Below are positions 1 through 9,344 of a DNA stretch of 64,000 bases, in pieces. Source of the stretch: Duganella sp. BJB476. GTDB lineage: Bacteria; Pseudomonadota; Gammaproteobacteria; Burkholderiales; Burkholderiaceae_D. The stretch spans positions 1,054,001-1,118,000 of the forward strand of contig NZ_QVIO01000001.1 in assembly GCF_003416895.1 (NCBI RefSeq), in the 5' to 3' direction. The notes below the pieces were generated by a model. It had not been told where the DNA came from. It did no database searches and saw only the letters and a list, made by a program, of their open reading frames with translations. Both the position numbers and the translations under genes were made by a program. Within the stretch, counting starts at the first letter, position 1, and each line of letters begins with the position of its first letter.

Positions 1-2109
1 GAAGTAGCTGCAGATGCGCGCAAACAGGTCCGGCTGGTCCTTGATGTAGACGGCGATCTGCAAGCCTTCGCCGATCGGCGCCAGGCGACACTTGACCACC
101 GGCTTGTCGCTGGTGAAGCGGTCGTACAGCGCGCGCGTCTGCCAGGCGATGTCGGAGGCGTCGTGGCGCAGGAAGTAGGCGACGTCGAGCTGCTTCCAGA
201 ACGCTTCGTGCGCGTCCGGCGGCAGGCCGTACAGGCGCAAGGTGGCCAGCGCTTCCTGCTGGCGATTCTTCAGCTCGTGGTCGGCGCTGTGCGGCTCGCC
301 GCCCAGCACGCGCAGCGTGATGCGGTACAGGTCTTCCAGCAGCTTGGCTTTCCAGGCGTTCCATACTTTCGGGCTGGTGCCGCGGATGTCGGCCACCGTC
401 AGCAGGTACAGCGCCGTCAAATGGCGCTCGTCCTTGGCCACCTTGGCGAAGGCGGCGATGACGTCCGGATCCGACAGGTCCTGCTTCTGCGCGACTTGCG
501 ACATGGTCAGGTGGTTTTCGACCAGGAACACCACCAGCTCGGTGTCGTCGGCGCTGACGCCGTGTTCGAGGCAGAACTGCTCGGCGTCGACCGTGCCCAG
601 CTTGGAATGGTCGCCGCCGCGGCCCTTGGCGATGTCGTGGAACAGCGCGCCCAGGTACAGCAGCCATGGCTGCGGGAAGTTGGCCATCAGCTGGCTGCAG
701 AACGGATATTCGTGCGCGTGTTCGGCCATCGTGAAGCGGCGCATATTGCGCACCACCATCAGGATGTGCTGGTCCACCGTGTAGACGTGGAACAGGTCGT
801 GCTGCATCTGGCCGACGATCTTGCGGAAGTTGGGCAGGTAGCGGCCCAGGATCGATAGGTCGTTCATGCGGCGCAGCGCGTGGATGATGCCGACCGGCGC
901 CTGCATGATGCGCAGGAACAGCGCGCGGTTGACGGGATCGGCGCGGAAGGCGGCGTCGATCTTGAAGCGCTCGTGCCACAGCGCGCGCATGGTGCGCGAG
1001 GTCATGCCTTGCAGCGAAGGGCGCTCGGTCATCAGCACGAAGATCTCCAGCATCGCCGACGGCGTGGTGGCGAAGGTGTCGTCCTCGCTGATGTCGATCA
1101 GGCCGTTGACGTCGTTGAAGCGCTCGTTGATGCGCACGGCGATGCCCGATTTCGGGAACAGCCGTTCCTCGATGTTTTGCAGCAGGATGGTGTTGAGCTG
1201 CGTGACGGTCTTGGCGGCCCAGTAGTAGCGCTGCATCAGGTATTCGCTGGCGCGGCGCATGTTGACGCCGCTGCCGGTGGCGGTCAGGCCCAGCGATTCG
1301 GCGATGGCGGTCTGGACGTCGAACACCAGGCGGTCCTCGCGCCGTCCGGCGTGCAGGTGCAGGCGCACGCGGATGTCCTTGAAGGCGCGTTCCTTTTCCA
1401 TCAGCTGCTTGGCTTCGGTCTGCGTGATCAGGCCGCTGGTGGCCAGGGTGCGCCAGGAGTTGGCCAGGCCGGCGGCCTTGACCATCCACAGGATCACCTG
1501 CAGGTCGCGCAGGCCGCCAGGGCTTTCCTTGCAGTTCGGCTCCAGGCTGAAGGCGGTGTCTTCGTACTTGGCGTGGCGCTGGCGCATCTCCAGCACCTTG
1601 GCGTGGTAGAAGGCGCGCGGGTCCATCGCCGCCTGGTAGCGCTGTTGCAGCCGCTCGAACAGGACTTCGTCGCCGCAGATGATGCGCGCTTCCAGCAGGC
1701 TGGTTTGCACCGTGATGTCGGCCGCCGATTCGCTCAGGCACTCGTCCACCGTGCGGATGCTGTGGCCGATCTCCAGACCGAGGTCCCACAGCAGCTGCAC
1801 CAGTTCTTCCAGCTTGGCGGTGGTGGCGCCGTCCGGCGCTTTTTCCAGCAGGATCAAGAGGTCGACGTCGGAATAGGGGAACAGCTCGCCGCGGCCGTAG
1901 CCGCCGACGCCGACCAGCGCGGTGTTGGCCGGCAGCCGGGCTTCATGCCAGGCCGTGGTCAGCACCGCGTCGACGCTCTGGCGCAGGCTGCGCAGCAGCT
2001 TTTCGGGCATGCCGTCGGCCTGGAAGCCGGCGATGACGACCTGGCGGTCGGCCTTCAGCTGGCGCTTCAGTTGTTCGCGCAGTTCCTTCTTCATCGCCGC
2101 CGTCGTCAT
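1..2109 (-). CDS. glnD: Bifunctional [protein-PII] uridylyltransferase / uridylyl-removing enzyme GlnD, 3' end beyond window
   Basis: GlnD uridylylates and deuridylylates the PII signal proteins in response to glutamine, setting nitrogen assimilation in the cytoplasm. 703 codons are present out of a usual ~860; the missing part is the C-terminal end with most of the ACT domains. The nucleotidyltransferase signature GGYGRGELFPYSDVDLL lies near residues 69-85 with the metal-binding DVD. The HD phosphohydrolase pair (FHDIAKGRGGDHS) is near residue 491. The chosen ATG (2107-2109) lies 7 bases after the map stop, so map and glnD form one transcript; a second in-frame ATG five codons on (MKKELREQ) is possible. 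The map-glnD pair divergent from rpsB is the usual betaproteobacterial arrangement. Confidence 0.95.
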   Translation of the reverse strand, partial: MTTAAMKKELREQLKRQLKADRQVVIAGFQADGMPEKLLRSLRQSVDAVLTTAWHEARLPANTALVGVGGYGRGELFPYSDVDLLILLEKAPDGATTAKLEELVQLLWDLGLEIGHSIRTVDECLSESAADITVQTSLLEARIICGDEVLFERLQQRYQAAMDPRAFYHAKVLEMRQRHAKYEDTAFSLEPNCKESPGGLRDLQVILWMVKAAGLANSWRTLATSGLITQTEAKQLMEKERAFKDIRVRLHLHAGRREDRLVFDVQTAIAESLGLTATGSGVNMRRASEYLMQRYYWAAKTVTQLNTILLQNIEERLFPKSGIAVRINERFNDVNGLIDISEDDTFATTPSAMLEIFVLMTERPSLQGMTSRTMRALWHERFKIDAAFRADPVNRALFLRIMQAPVGIIHALRRMNDLSILGRYLPNFRKIVGQMQHDLFHVYTVDQHILMVVRNMRRFTMAEHAHEYPFCSQLMANFPQPWLLYLGALFHDIAKGRGGDHSKLGTVDAEQFCLEHGVSADDTELVVFLVENHLTMSQVAQKQDLSDPDVIAAFAKVAKDERHLTALYLLTVADIRGTSPKVWNAWKAKLLEDLYRITLRVLGGEPHSADHELKNRQQEALATLRLYGLPPDAHEAFWKQLDVAYFLRHDASDIAWQTRALYDRFTSDKPVVKCRLAPIGEGLQIAVYIKDQPDLFARICSYF

Positions 2110-2116
2110 GCGGGGC

Positions 2117-2938
2117 TTAAGCGGCTACGGCGCTGGCATTGGTGATGAAGGCCGGCGGCGGCGGGCTGCCGGCCGACAGCGTCAGCACTTCGTAGCCGGT
2201 CTCGGTGACCAGGATGGTGTGTTCCCACTGGGCGGACAGGCTGCGGTCCTTGGTTTTGATGGTCCAGCCGTCGCCCATTTCGCGGATCTCGCGCTTGCCG
2301 GCGTTGATCATCGGCTCGATGGTGAAGATCATGCCGGCCTGCAGTTCGTCCAGCGTGCCGGGACGGCCGTAGTGCAGCACTTGCGGCTCTTCGTGGAAGA
2401 TCTTGCCGATGCCGTGGCCGCAGAATTCGCGCACCACGCTGTAGCCGGCTTTTTCCGCATGCTGCTGGATCACGTGGCCGATGTCGCCCAGGTGCGCGCC
2501 GGCCTTGACCTTGGCGATGCCCAGCCACATGCATTCGTAGGTGATGTCGGACAGGCGCTTGGCCAGGATCGACGGTTCGCCGATGAAGAACATGCGGCTG
2601 TTGTCGCCGTGGTAGCCATCCTTGATGACGGTGATGTCGAGGTTGACCACGTCGCCGTTCTTGAGCACCTTGTCGCCCGGGATGCCGTGGCAGATGACGT
2701 CGTTGACCGAGGTGCAGATGGCTTTAGGGTAGGGCGTGTAGCCCGGCGGGCAGTAGTTCAGCGGCGCCGGAATGGTGCCCTGCACGTTGACCATGTACTC
2801 GTGGCAGAGGCGATCCAGTTCGCCCGTGGTCACGCCCGGCTTGACGAAGGGCGTGATGTAGTCCAGCACCTCGGAACCCAGGCGGCCCGCCACGCGCATG
2901 CCGGCGATATCTTCGGCGGATTTAATGGAAATAGACAT
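2117..2938 (-). CDS. map: Type I methionine aminopeptidase
   Basis: Removes the N-terminal methionine from nascent proteins. The 273-residue product is the usual length for the type I enzyme. The five metal ligands are visible: two Asp in DITVIKDGYHGD, His in CGHGIG, Glu in EPMI and Glu in WEHT. The start MSISIK at 2936-2938 is preferred to an upstream in-frame ATG (2950), because family members begin this way. The C-terminal tail after the last Glu ligand is somewhat long and Pro/Ala rich. Cotranscribed with glnD downstream. Confidence 0.95.
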   Translation of the reverse strand: MSISIKSAEDIAGMRVAGRLGSEVLDYITPFVKPGVTTGELDRLCHEYMVNVQGTIPAPLNYCPPGYTPYPKAICTSVNDVICHGIPGDKVLKNGDVVNLDITVIKDGYHGDNSRMFFIGEPSILAKRLSDITYECMWLGIAKVKAGAHLGDIGHVIQQHAEKAGYSVVREFCGHGIGKIFHEEPQVLHYGRPGTLDELQAGMIFTIEPMINAGKREIREMGDGWTIKTKDRSLSAQWEHTILVTETGYEVLTLSAGSPPPPAFITNASAVAA

Positions 2939-3022
2939 AATGGATCGCAATCAGCAAAGTAAACGGTAAAAACGCAGGCGGCGAGCGGATGGGATCAGCT
3001 CGCGGCGTGCAAATATGTCGAA

Positions 3023-3028
3023 ATTATA
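3023..3028 (-). promoter_or_regulatory. Possible -10 box for map-glnD
   Basis: Read on the minus strand these bases are TATAAT, about 85 bases before the map start. No good -35 hexamer sits 16-18 bases upstream; that stretch is very GC-rich. Only the -10 match supports the call. Confidence 0.3.
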
Positions 3029-3117
3029 AACGACGCGGGGCGGCCCCGCTCGGGAATGCAAGGATAGTGCCCGCTGTGGCGCGTGGGCGCCACGCTCGGG
3101 ACGGCGTGGCGGGCGTT

Positions 3118-3930
3118 TTAGCCTTGGCGGGAGCTGGCGTGCCGGCGGCGCGCCACCACGCCGAGCAGGCCCAGGCCGGCCAGCAGCATGGCCCAGGTAT
3201 CGGCTTCGGGCACCGGGGTGGGCACAAAGGCGCCGTCGCCGTTATCGGGGAAGGGGCCGGGAAGCGGGAATACGCCGCCGTCAGCCAGCGGGTCGGGCGT
3301 GCCGTCGTCACTGAGGTCGAACACTTCCAGGCCTCCCGGTTGCCGGTTGGGTTTGGTCGCGTTGCTGGCGACCCGGCGTTGTTGAGCGTCGCGCTTGGCC
3401 AATTCCTCCTCGCTCAACTCTTCAGGCTCCTGGGGATCGGCGTCTGCCAGGCCGAGGTCCTTGTCGCCCAGCTTGTCGCCCAGTTTGGCGGCGACGGGCG
3501 GTACGGCGGCCGGCGCCTTGGCGACGGCAGGCACGCGGTTGATGCGGCTGACGTTGCCGCAAATTTTGGGCACCAGGATGCAGTGCTGGTCGACGCAGTA
3601 GACCGTGCCCGGTTCCTGGCGCTGCGCGCTCCATTTGCTGCGGGTGACGGTGGCGCACACCGAGGCGGCGCCGAAGTGCATGTCGCGGATGGCCGGGTCG
3701 TACTGGTTCTTGCCGCTGATGCCGTCGCGGGTGATGGTGACCTTGTCGTCGGACTGGCCTTCTTCCATGCGGCGCTTGAGCGTGCTGCGCACGGCGGCCG
3801 GGATGTCGGTGTAGCGGTCGATGGCTGCGGCGGTCTGGCCGGTGTAAGGATTAACGCCAGGGCGATCCCAGGAGCAACTTGGCTGAACAGTGGAAACTGC
3901 GGCTAGCGTCACGGCAAAGAGGATGGACAT
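3118..3930 (-). CDS. MHFG-type PEP-CTERM sorting domain protein
   Basis: Predicted secreted protein of 270 residues. It starts with a signal-like hydrophobic segment (about residues 1-19). An MHFGAASVCATV block in the middle, with several cysteines, matches what I recall of the MHFG family of PEP-CTERM proteins. It ends with a PEP-CTERM-like tripartite signal: VPEADTW, a hydrophobic helix, then RRRH. The motif is VPEA rather than VPEP. The region before it is rich in Pro, Asp and Lys and looks like a flexible linker. Role unknown; exosortase-mediated surface sorting is inferred. It sits between map and rpsB, which are usually direct divergent neighbours, so it looks inserted. The ribosome-binding site is weak (GAAGG, about 10 bases before the ATG). 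Confidence 0.8.
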   Translation of the reverse strand: MSILFAVTLAAVSTVQPSCSWDRPGVNPYTGQTAAAIDRYTDIPAAVRSTLKRRMEEGQSDDKVTITRDGISGKNQYDPAIRDMHFGAASVCATVTRSKWSAQRQEPGTVYCVDQHCILVPKICGNVSRINRVPAVAKAPAAVPPVAAKLGDKLGDKDLGLADADPQEPEELSEEELAKRDAQQRRVASNATKPNRQPGGLEVFDLSDDGTPDPLADGGVFPLPGPFPDNGDGAFVPTPVPEADTWAMLLAGLGLLGVVARRRHASSRQG

Positions 3931-4317
3931 GGAGGGGAGGCCTTCGGGGTGGAAAACGTATGATTAGTTAATAATAATTAACAATATGGAATTAAAGTTT
4001 TCGCCATGATATTACAAAATAGTTACTTATGCTCAAAATAGTTGCTTTTTTATTTGTAACAAGTCATGACGGTGCGGAAAAAGCGGTGCCGTGCGACATT
4101 GTGGTGCGGCGCACCAGGGTGGGGCGGGGTCGGCGCGCAGGCGTACAGTGCTTGCCTAAGTGGCTGTTTTCAGGGTAGAATCTCGGGTTGCTTGAATTCG
4201 GTTTTGAGCAATGTTGCAAAAATCCCGTGGAAATCCACATTAATAAACGCGAATCCGGTCGACAAGGGTGCCTATATGGTGACTGATCGGATTCCAGACC
4301 CAACCCTGGAGTTTAAT
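3931..4317. other. Divergent intergenic region, MHFG gene / rpsB
   Basis: No gene seen. The part next to the MHFG gene (about 3955-4065) is strikingly AT-rich and probably holds its promoter. The part next to rpsB holds the rpsB promoter and a ~130-base untranslated leader. A reading frame runs in phase into rpsB from 4066 but lacks family similarity and is not considered coding. Confidence 0.6.
4152..4181 (+). promoter_or_regulatory. Probable sigma-70 promoter of rpsB
   Basis: TTGCCT (4152-4157) and TAGAAT (4176-4181) are separated by 18 bases and lie about 140 bases before the rpsB ATG. The long leader would fit translational feedback by S2, known in enterobacteria; no specific structure was established here. 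Confidence 0.55.
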
Positions 4318-5070
4318 ATGTCCGTAACTATGCGCGAAATGCTGGAAGCCGGTGTCCACTTCGGTCACCAAACCCGTTTCTGGAACCCAAAGATGGCTCC
4401 TTTCATCTTCGGTCACCGCAACAAGATCCATATCATCAACTTGGAAAAGACGATGGGTATGTATCAAGAAGCGATGAAGCACGTGAAACAGGTCGCTTCG
4501 AACCGTGGCACCATCCTGATGGTCGGCACCAAGCGTCAAGCTCGCGAAATCATTGCTGCTGAAGCAGCACGCGCAGGCGTTCCTTTCGTCGACCAGCGTT
4601 GGTTGGGCGGCATGCTGACCAACTTCAAAACCATCAAGACCTCGATCAAGCGCCTGAAAGACATGGAAGCTACGATCGAAGACGGTTCGGTTGAGAAGCT
4701 GTCGAAAAAAGAAGCGCTGATGTTCCAACGCGAAATGATCAAGCTGCAAAAATCGATCGGCGGCATCAAGGACATGGGCGGCGTTCCTGACGCAATCTTC
4801 GTCGTTGACGTTGGCTACCATAAAGGCGCCATCACCGAAGCCGCAAAACTGGGCATCCCAGTTATCGGCGTGGTCGATACCAACCACTCGCCAGAAGGCG
4901 TTCAGTTCGTCATTCCAGGTAACGATGACTCGTCGAAAGCCATCACTCTGTACGCCCGCGGCGTGGCAGATGCCATCCTGGAAGGCCGTGCTGCTGCCGG
5001 TAACGAAGTAGTTGAAATGGTTAAAGCCGCAGCTGGCGACGAATTCGTCGAAGTTAACGAACAGGCTTAA
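4318..5070 (+). CDS. rpsB: 30S ribosomal protein S2
   Basis: Structural protein of the small ribosomal subunit. The 250-residue product starts [20 protein letters not shown], the typical N-terminus, and contains the conserved stretches [22 protein letters not shown] and [13 protein letters not shown]. The ATG at 4318 follows a GGAG element at 4307-4310; longer in-frame starts upstream are not S2-like. Codon use is visibly different from neighbours (more A/T-ending, highly expressed type). It is followed by a terminator and then tsf, the standard rpsB-tsf pair. Confidence 0.98.
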   Translation: MSVTMREMLEAGVHFGHQTRFWNPKMAPFIFGHRNKIHIINLEKTMGMYQEAMKHVKQVASNRGTILMVGTKRQAREIIAAEAARAGVPFVDQRWLGGMLTNFKTIKTSIKRLKDMEATIEDGSVEKLSKKEALMFQREMIKLQKSIGGIKDMGGVPDAIFVVDVGYHKGAITEAAKLGIPVIGVVDTNHSPEGVQFVIPGNDDSSKAITLYARGVADAILEGRAAAGNEVVEMVKAAAGDEFVEVNEQA

Positions 5071-5092
5071 TCGTTCGTAACAAGCTGTAAGG

Positions 5093-5127
5093 AAAAAGGG
5101 GTGGCCAACAGCTCCCCCTTTTTTTTA
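5093..5127 (+). terminator. rpsB intrinsic terminator / rpsB-tsf attenuator
   Basis: An A-rich/GGGG arm pairs with CCCC followed by eight T. It lies between rpsB and tsf, where partial termination is known to lower tsf relative to rpsB in other bacteria. Confidence 0.75.
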
Positions 5128-5187
5128 ACGTAAGTGGTTAGAGCAGCGCTCACCACCCCACCCGAACACCGAATACAGGAGAATCAC

Positions 5188-6099
5188 ATGGCAGCTATTA
5201 CTGCAGCAATGGTAGGCGAACTGCGCGCGAAGACTGACGCGCCTATGATGGAATGCAAAAAAGCACTGACCGAAGCCGAAGGCGACATGGGTCGTGCGGA
5301 AGAGATCCTGCGCGTCAAACTGGGCGGCAAGGCATCGAAAGCATCGGCACGCATCACCGCTGAAGGCGTTGTAGCAACCTTCATCGCCGGCGGCGTAGGC
5401 GCGCTGGTTGAAGTCAACTCCGAAACCGACTTCGTCGCGAAAAACGACGACTTCCTGGCCCTGGCAAACAACGCCGCGCGCCTGGTTGTCGAGCACAACC
5501 CAGCTGACGTTGCCGCTCTGCTGGCACTGCCGCTGGACGGCAAGACCCTGGACGAAGTGCGCGCAGCACTGATCGGTAAAATCGGCGAAAACATGTCGAT
5601 CCGCCGCTTCCAGCGTTTCGAAACCACCGGCAAGCTGGCATCGTACCTGCACGGCGCGCGTATTGGCGTGATCGTCGACTTCGACGGCGCCGACGAGCAA
5701 GTTGGTAAAGACGTGGCCATGCACATCGCTGCAATGAAGCCGGTGTCGCTGTCGTCCGAGCAGGTTCCAGCGGAACTGATCGAAAAAGAGCGTTCGGTTG
5801 CAAAACTGAAAGCTGAAGAAGATGCAGCCAAAGCTGTTGCCGAAGGCAAGCCAGCGCAATCGCCGGAAATCCTGGCCAAGCGCCTGGAAGGTTCGGTACA
5901 GAAGTACCTGAAAGAAGTATCGCTGCTGAACCAGGCTTTCGTGAAAAACGACAAGCAATCGATCGAGCAGATGCTGAAAGAAAAATCGACCACCGTTAAA
6001 GCCTTTGCCATGTACGTGGTAGGCGAGGGCATCGAGAAGAAGGTTGACGACTTCGCCGCAGAAGTAGCCGCACAGATGGCTGCTTCCCAAGGAGCGTAA
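5188..6099 (+). CDS. tsf: Elongation factor Ts
   Basis: Guanine-nucleotide exchange factor for EF-Tu. The 303-residue product contains the [17 protein letters not shown]-terminal UBA-like region and the [12 protein letters not shown] signature around residues 70-85. The dimerisation and C-terminal modules follow ([14 protein letters not shown] and related blocks). The ATG at 5188 has an AGGAG element 5 bases before it. Codon use is that of a highly expressed gene. Expression probably depends on read-through of the terminator after rpsB. Confidence 0.98.
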   Translation: MAAITAAMVGELRAKTDAPMMECKKALTEAEGDMGRAEEILRVKLGGKASKASARITAEGVVATFIAGGVGALVEVNSETDFVAKNDDFLALANNAARLVVEHNPADVAALLALPLDGKTLDEVRAALIGKIGENMSIRRFQRFETTGKLASYLHGARIGVIVDFDGADEQVGKDVAMHIAAMKPVSLSSEQVPAELIEKERSVAKLKAEEDAAKAVAEGKPAQSPEILAKRLEGSVQKYLKEVSLLNQAFVKNDKQSIEQMLKEKSTTVKAFAMYVVGEGIEKKVDDFAAEVAAQMAASQGA

Positions 6100-6108
6100 T
6101 ACCAAAGA

Positions 6109-6133
6109 AAACGGGCCGAGAGGCCCGTTTTTT
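6109..6133 (+). terminator. tsf intrinsic terminator
   Basis: AAACGGGCC and GGCCCGTTT form a 9-bp stem with a 4-base loop, followed by a T run. It lies 9 bases after the tsf stop. Confidence 0.9.
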
Positions 6134-6253
6134 TAGCCCGACCAAAGTTTTACCCGCAGCAGAGCAAGTCATTCAGTCGTTCCCGGCGCCGACCAAGGTA
6201 TCATAGGCGCCGGCAGCCTTACCCGAATCAACCCAACTTAGGAGCCTCGTCTC

Positions 6254-6970
6254 ATGTCAAAACCAGCCTACAAGCGCGTCCTCCTTAAATTGTCCGGCGA
6301 AGCCCTGATGGGCGATGATCCTTACGGCATCAACCGCGGCACGATCGAACGGATGGTCGCCGACGTGGCAGAGGTCGCGAAACTGGGCGTGGAACTGGCG
6401 ATCGTCATCGGCGGCGGCAACATCTTCCGTGGCGTCGCCCCCGGCGCGCAAGGCATGGACCGCGCCACCGCCGACTACATGGGCATGCTGGCCACCGTCA
6501 TGAACGCGCTGGCCCTGGCCGACGCGATGCGCCATGTCGGCATCACCGCCCGCGTGATGTCGGCGATCGGCATCGAACAGGTGGTCGAGCCGTATGTGCG
6601 CCCGAAAGCCCTGCAGTATCTGGAAGAAGGCAAGGTCGTGGTGTTTGCGGCCGGCACCGGCAACCCGTTCTTCACCACCGACACCGCAGCGGCGCTGCGC
6701 GGTTCGGAGATGAGCGCGGAGATCGTGCTCAAGGCCACCAAGGTCGACGGTGTCTACACCGCCGATCCGAAGAAGGATGCTAACGCCACGCTGTACAGCT
6801 CCATCACTTTCGACGAAGCCATCGCCAAGCATTTGCAGGTCATGGACGCCACCGCCTTCGCGCTGTGCCGCGACCAGAAACTGCCGATCAAAGTGTTCTC
6901 CATCACCAAGCCGGGCGCGCTGATGCGCGTCATCATGGGCGAGGATGAAGGTACACTGGTTCACGTTTAA
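6254..6970 (+). CDS. pyrH: UMP kinase
   Basis: Phosphorylates UMP to UDP in pyrimidine nucleotide synthesis. The 238-residue product is of normal length and has the bacterial UMP kinase blocks: [15 protein letters not shown] at the start, [10 protein letters not shown] near residue 55, [12 protein letters not shown] near residue 138, and [20 protein letters not shown] site is 8 bases before the ATG. It follows the tsf terminator, so it probably has its own promoter in 6134-6253 (not confidently located), and it leads into frr 28 bases later. Confidence 0.97.
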   Translation: MSKPAYKRVLLKLSGEALMGDDPYGINRGTIERMVADVAEVAKLGVELAIVIGGGNIFRGVAPGAQGMDRATADYMGMLATVMNALALADAMRHVGITARVMSAIGIEQVVEPYVRPKALQYLEEGKVVVFAAGTGNPFFTTDTAAALRGSEMSAEIVLKATKVDGVYTADPKKDANATLYSSITFDEAIAKHLQVMDATAFALCRDQKLPIKVFSITKPGALMRVIMGEDEGTLVHV

Positions 6971-6998
6971 ACAATATTTCGATTACAGGAGAGCAGCA

Positions 6999-7559
6999 AT
7001 GTCCGTAGCTGACGTTAAAAAAAGTGCGCAAGAGCGCATGATCAAATCGCTGGAAACCTTGCGCGCCGATCTGGCCAAGGTTCGTACCGGCCGCGCCCAC
7101 ACCGGCATCTTGGACCACGTGCAGGTTGAGTACTACGGTTCGCCGACCGCGCTGACCCAGGTCGCCAACGTGACCCTGATCGACGCCCGCACCATCGGTG
7201 TGCAGCCGTTCGAGAAGAAGATGGCCGCCACCATCGAGAAAGCCATCCGCGACGCCGACCTGGGCCTGAACCCATCGGCGCAGGGTGACATGATCCGCGT
7301 GCCAACCCCGCCGCTGACCGAGGAACGCCGCAAGGAAATGGTCAAGCTGGTCAAGAGCGAAGCGGAAGACGCGAAAATCGCCGTCCGCAACATCCGTCGC
7401 GATGCCAACGAAGGCATGAAGAAGCTGGTCAAGGACAAGGCGATCTCGGAAGACGACGAGCGCCGCGGCACCGACGAGGTGCAGAAGCTGACCGACAAGT
7501 TCATCGTCGACATCGACAAGATGGTCGCAGAGAAAGAAAAAGAAGTTCTGACGGTTTAA
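6999..7559 (+). CDS. frr: Ribosome recycling factor
   Basis: With EF-G it splits the post-termination ribosome. The product is 186 residues, the family length, with the conserved [23 protein letters not shown] and [16 protein letters not shown] blocks. The start at 6999 follows ACAGGAG (6985-6991); an in-frame ATG at 6945 inside pyrH is less likely. Just after it lies a long inverted repeat that may also end transcription. Confidence 0.97.
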   Translation: MSVADVKKSAQERMIKSLETLRADLAKVRTGRAHTGILDHVQVEYYGSPTALTQVANVTLIDARTIGVQPFEKKMAATIEKAIRDADLGLNPSAQGDMIRVPTPPLTEERRKEMVKLVKSEAEDAKIAVRNIRRDANEGMKKLVKDKAISEDDERRGTDEVQKLTDKFIVDIDKMVAEKEKEVLTV

Positions 7560-7569
7560 CCATCAGGGG

Positions 7570-7687
7570 CGCCAGCATGGTTGCCCCAACCCGGGGTCAG
7601 GTCCCCCATTAGAGCATGAGCCCGGCCTGAGTAGCCGGGCTCATGCTCTAATGGGGGACCTGACCCCGGGTGTTCGCTATGCTGGCG
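7570..7687. repeat. REPIN-like long inverted repeat in the frr-uppS gap
   Basis: Arms 7589-7626 and 7634-7671 are a perfect 38-bp inverted repeat around the 7-base loop CTGAGTA. Each arm begins ACCCGGGGTCAGGTCCCCC when read from outside in. An outer 9-bp repeat (CGCCAGCAT 7570-7578, ATGCTGGCG 7679-7687) encloses it and is followed by TCTTGTCTTTTTG. The GGGGTCAGGTCCCC core is a kind of short palindrome I know as dispersed in many proteobacterial genomes and linked to REP-type elements. It could have inserted into the loop of the frr terminator hairpin. Confidence 0.8.
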
Positions 7688-7742
7688 TCTTGTCTTTTTG
7701 CGTCACACCTGCAATACTTTATACTTTGGCACCAAAGTTTTC

Positions 7743-8495
7743 ATGAAATATACGAGTTCGACTACTGAGGTTCCAGACGCACCGTCCGTGCCGCGCCATG
7801 TCGCGATCATCATGGATGGCAATGGCCGCTGGGCCACCAAGCGCTACCTGCCGCGCGTGGCCGGCCACGTCAAGGGCGTGGACGCCGTGCGCACCTCGGT
7901 CGAGGCCTGCGCCCGCCGTGGCGTCGAGTACCTGACCCTGTTCGCCTTCAGCTCCGAAAACTGGCGCCGCCCGGAAGAGGAAGTGTCCCTGCTGATGCGC
8001 CTGTTCGTGACGGCGCTCGAACGCGAAGTCTCCAAGCTGCACGCCAATAACATCCGCCTGCGCGTGGTGGGCGAGCTCGGCCGCGCCGACGAAAAGCTGC
8101 GCGGCATGATCGCCGCCGCCGAGCGCAAGACCGCCGGCAACACCCGCATGACCTTGACGGTCTGCTTCAACTACGGCGGCCGCTGGGACATCATGCAGGC
8201 GGTCGGCCAGATGGTGCAAGCCCATCCCGGCGCCACCAACTTCACCGAAGAGCAGCTGGCGCCGCACCTGGCGATGGCCTACGCGCCCGAGCCCGACCTG
8301 TTCATCCGCACCGGCGGCGAGCAGCGCATCTCCAATTTCCTGTTGTGGCAGCTCGCCTACACCGAACTGTTCTTCACCGATACCTACTGGCCCGATTTCT
8401 CGATCGAGAGCCTCGACGAGGCGATTGCCTCCTACCAGCATCGGGAGCGGCGCTTCGGCCGCACCGGCGCGCAACTGGCAGAAAAGAAAAGCTGA
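7743..8495 (+). CDS. uppS: Di-trans,poly-cis-undecaprenyl-diphosphate synthase
   Basis: Condenses isopentenyl diphosphate onto farnesyl diphosphate to give undecaprenyl diphosphate, the cell-wall and LPS lipid carrier. The 250-residue product has [13 protein letters not shown] (catalytic Asp), [12 protein letters not shown], and near the end [19 protein letters not shown]. The start at 7743 is preferred to an in-frame GTG-type start at 7698, which lies in the intergenic region. The stop overlaps the cdsA start (TGATG), indicating translational coupling. Confidence 0.96.
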   Translation: MKYTSSTTEVPDAPSVPRHVAIIMDGNGRWATKRYLPRVAGHVKGVDAVRTSVEACARRGVEYLTLFAFSSENWRRPEEEVSLLMRLFVTALEREVSKLHANNIRLRVVGELGRADEKLRGMIAAAERKTAGNTRMTLTVCFNYGGRWDIMQAVGQMVQAHPGATNFTEEQLAPHLAMAYAPEPDLFIRTGGEQRISNFLLWQLAYTELFFTDTYWPDFSIESLDEAIASYQHRERRFGRTGAQLAEKKS

Positions 8496-9334
8496 TGCTG
8501 AAAACTAGGATTATTACCGCTGTGGTCTTGCTGGCGGTGTTGCTGCCGGTCCTGTTCTTCAACTATTTCCCAGCGTTTGCCGTCGTCGTCACGCTGTTCC
8601 TGGGCGCAGCGATGTGGGAGGGCGCCCGCCTGTTCGGCCTGTCCGCCATGCGCGCGCGCGTGGTCGGCGTGGCCGGCGCGGTGCTGTTCGTGTTCCTGCT
8701 GCAGCACTCCGGCAAGCCGGGCGCGCTCAGCGCGCTGTACGGCGCGGCCTGCCTGCTGTGGCTGATCCGCTATGCGCCGTCGCTGGGCCTGGGCCTGCCG
8801 CCGCTGGCCGGCGCGGCCAACTGGTCGCTGGCGATCACCTTCAGCTTCGCCATCTTCGCCTGCTTCTTTGCCATCGTCAGCCTGTACCAGCACTCGGCGC
8901 TGTATTTGCTGTCGGTGATGGTGCTGGTGTGGATCGCCGACATCGGCGCCTACTTCTCCGGCAAGGCCTTCGGCAAGCGCAAGCTGGCGCCGTCCATCTC
9001 GCCGGGCAAATCCTGGGAAGGCGCGATCGGCGGCGGCATCGCCGTGCTGGCCATCGCCTCCGTCAGCGTGCTGCTGGCCGCCGGCCAGCCGTGGCTGCAG
9101 GACACCTTCGCCTTCCAATTGCAGGCGCGCTTCGGCTGGGCACTGGCCCTGCTGGTGCTGCTGCTGATCGTCGCCGCGTCGGTGATCGGCGACCTGTTCG
9201 AATCCCAACTCAAGCGCCGCGCCGCCTTCAAGGACAGCAGCAACCTGCTGCCGGGCCACGGCGGCGTGCTTGATCGTATCGACGCCTTGATCCCGGTCCT
9301 GCCGCTGGCCGCGCTGATCGGCTCCTGGTTCTGA
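8495..9334 (+). CDS. cdsA: Phosphatidate cytidylyltransferase
   Basis: Integral inner-membrane enzyme making CDP-diacylglycerol from phosphatidic acid and CTP, the branch point of phospholipid synthesis. 279 residues, with about eight hydrophobic segments. The family signature [19 protein letters not shown] (then GGVLDRID) lies near the C-terminus. The start ATG shares one base with the uppS stop, so a longer frame from 8345 is a shadow of uppS. It belongs to the uppS-cdsA-dxr-rseP run. Confidence 0.96.
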   Translation: MLKTRIITAVVLLAVLLPVLFFNYFPAFAVVVTLFLGAAMWEGARLFGLSAMRARVVGVAGAVLFVFLLQHSGKPGALSALYGAACLLWLIRYAPSLGLGLPPLAGAANWSLAITFSFAIFACFFAIVSLYQHSALYLLSVMVLVWIADIGAYFSGKAFGKRKLAPSISPGKSWEGAIGGGIAVLAIASVSVLLAAGQPWLQDTFAFQLQARFGWALALLVLLLIVAASVIGDLFESQLKRRAAFKDSSNLLPGHGGVLDRIDALIPVLPLAALIGSWF

Positions 9335-9344
9335 AAGAATAACT

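Noticed and set aside
163..2145. Plus-strand frames over glnD (163-858, 880-2145)
   Set aside because: The minus strand holds the full GlnD motifs; the plus-strand translations are repetitive and unlike proteins.
3061..3115. GC-rich inverted repeat between map and the MHFG gene
   Set aside because: Stem is short and no T run follows on either strand, so it was not called a terminator.
4066..4317. Upstream coding extension of rpsB
   Set aside because: It contains the probable rpsB promoter and leader; S2 begins at [12 protein letters not shown].
7698..7742. Longer N-terminus for uppS
   Set aside because: The extra 15 codons lie in the intergenic region after the inverted repeat and are not family-like; a possible TTGCGT/TATACT promoter (7698-7725) would overlap them but leaves too short a leader to be sure.
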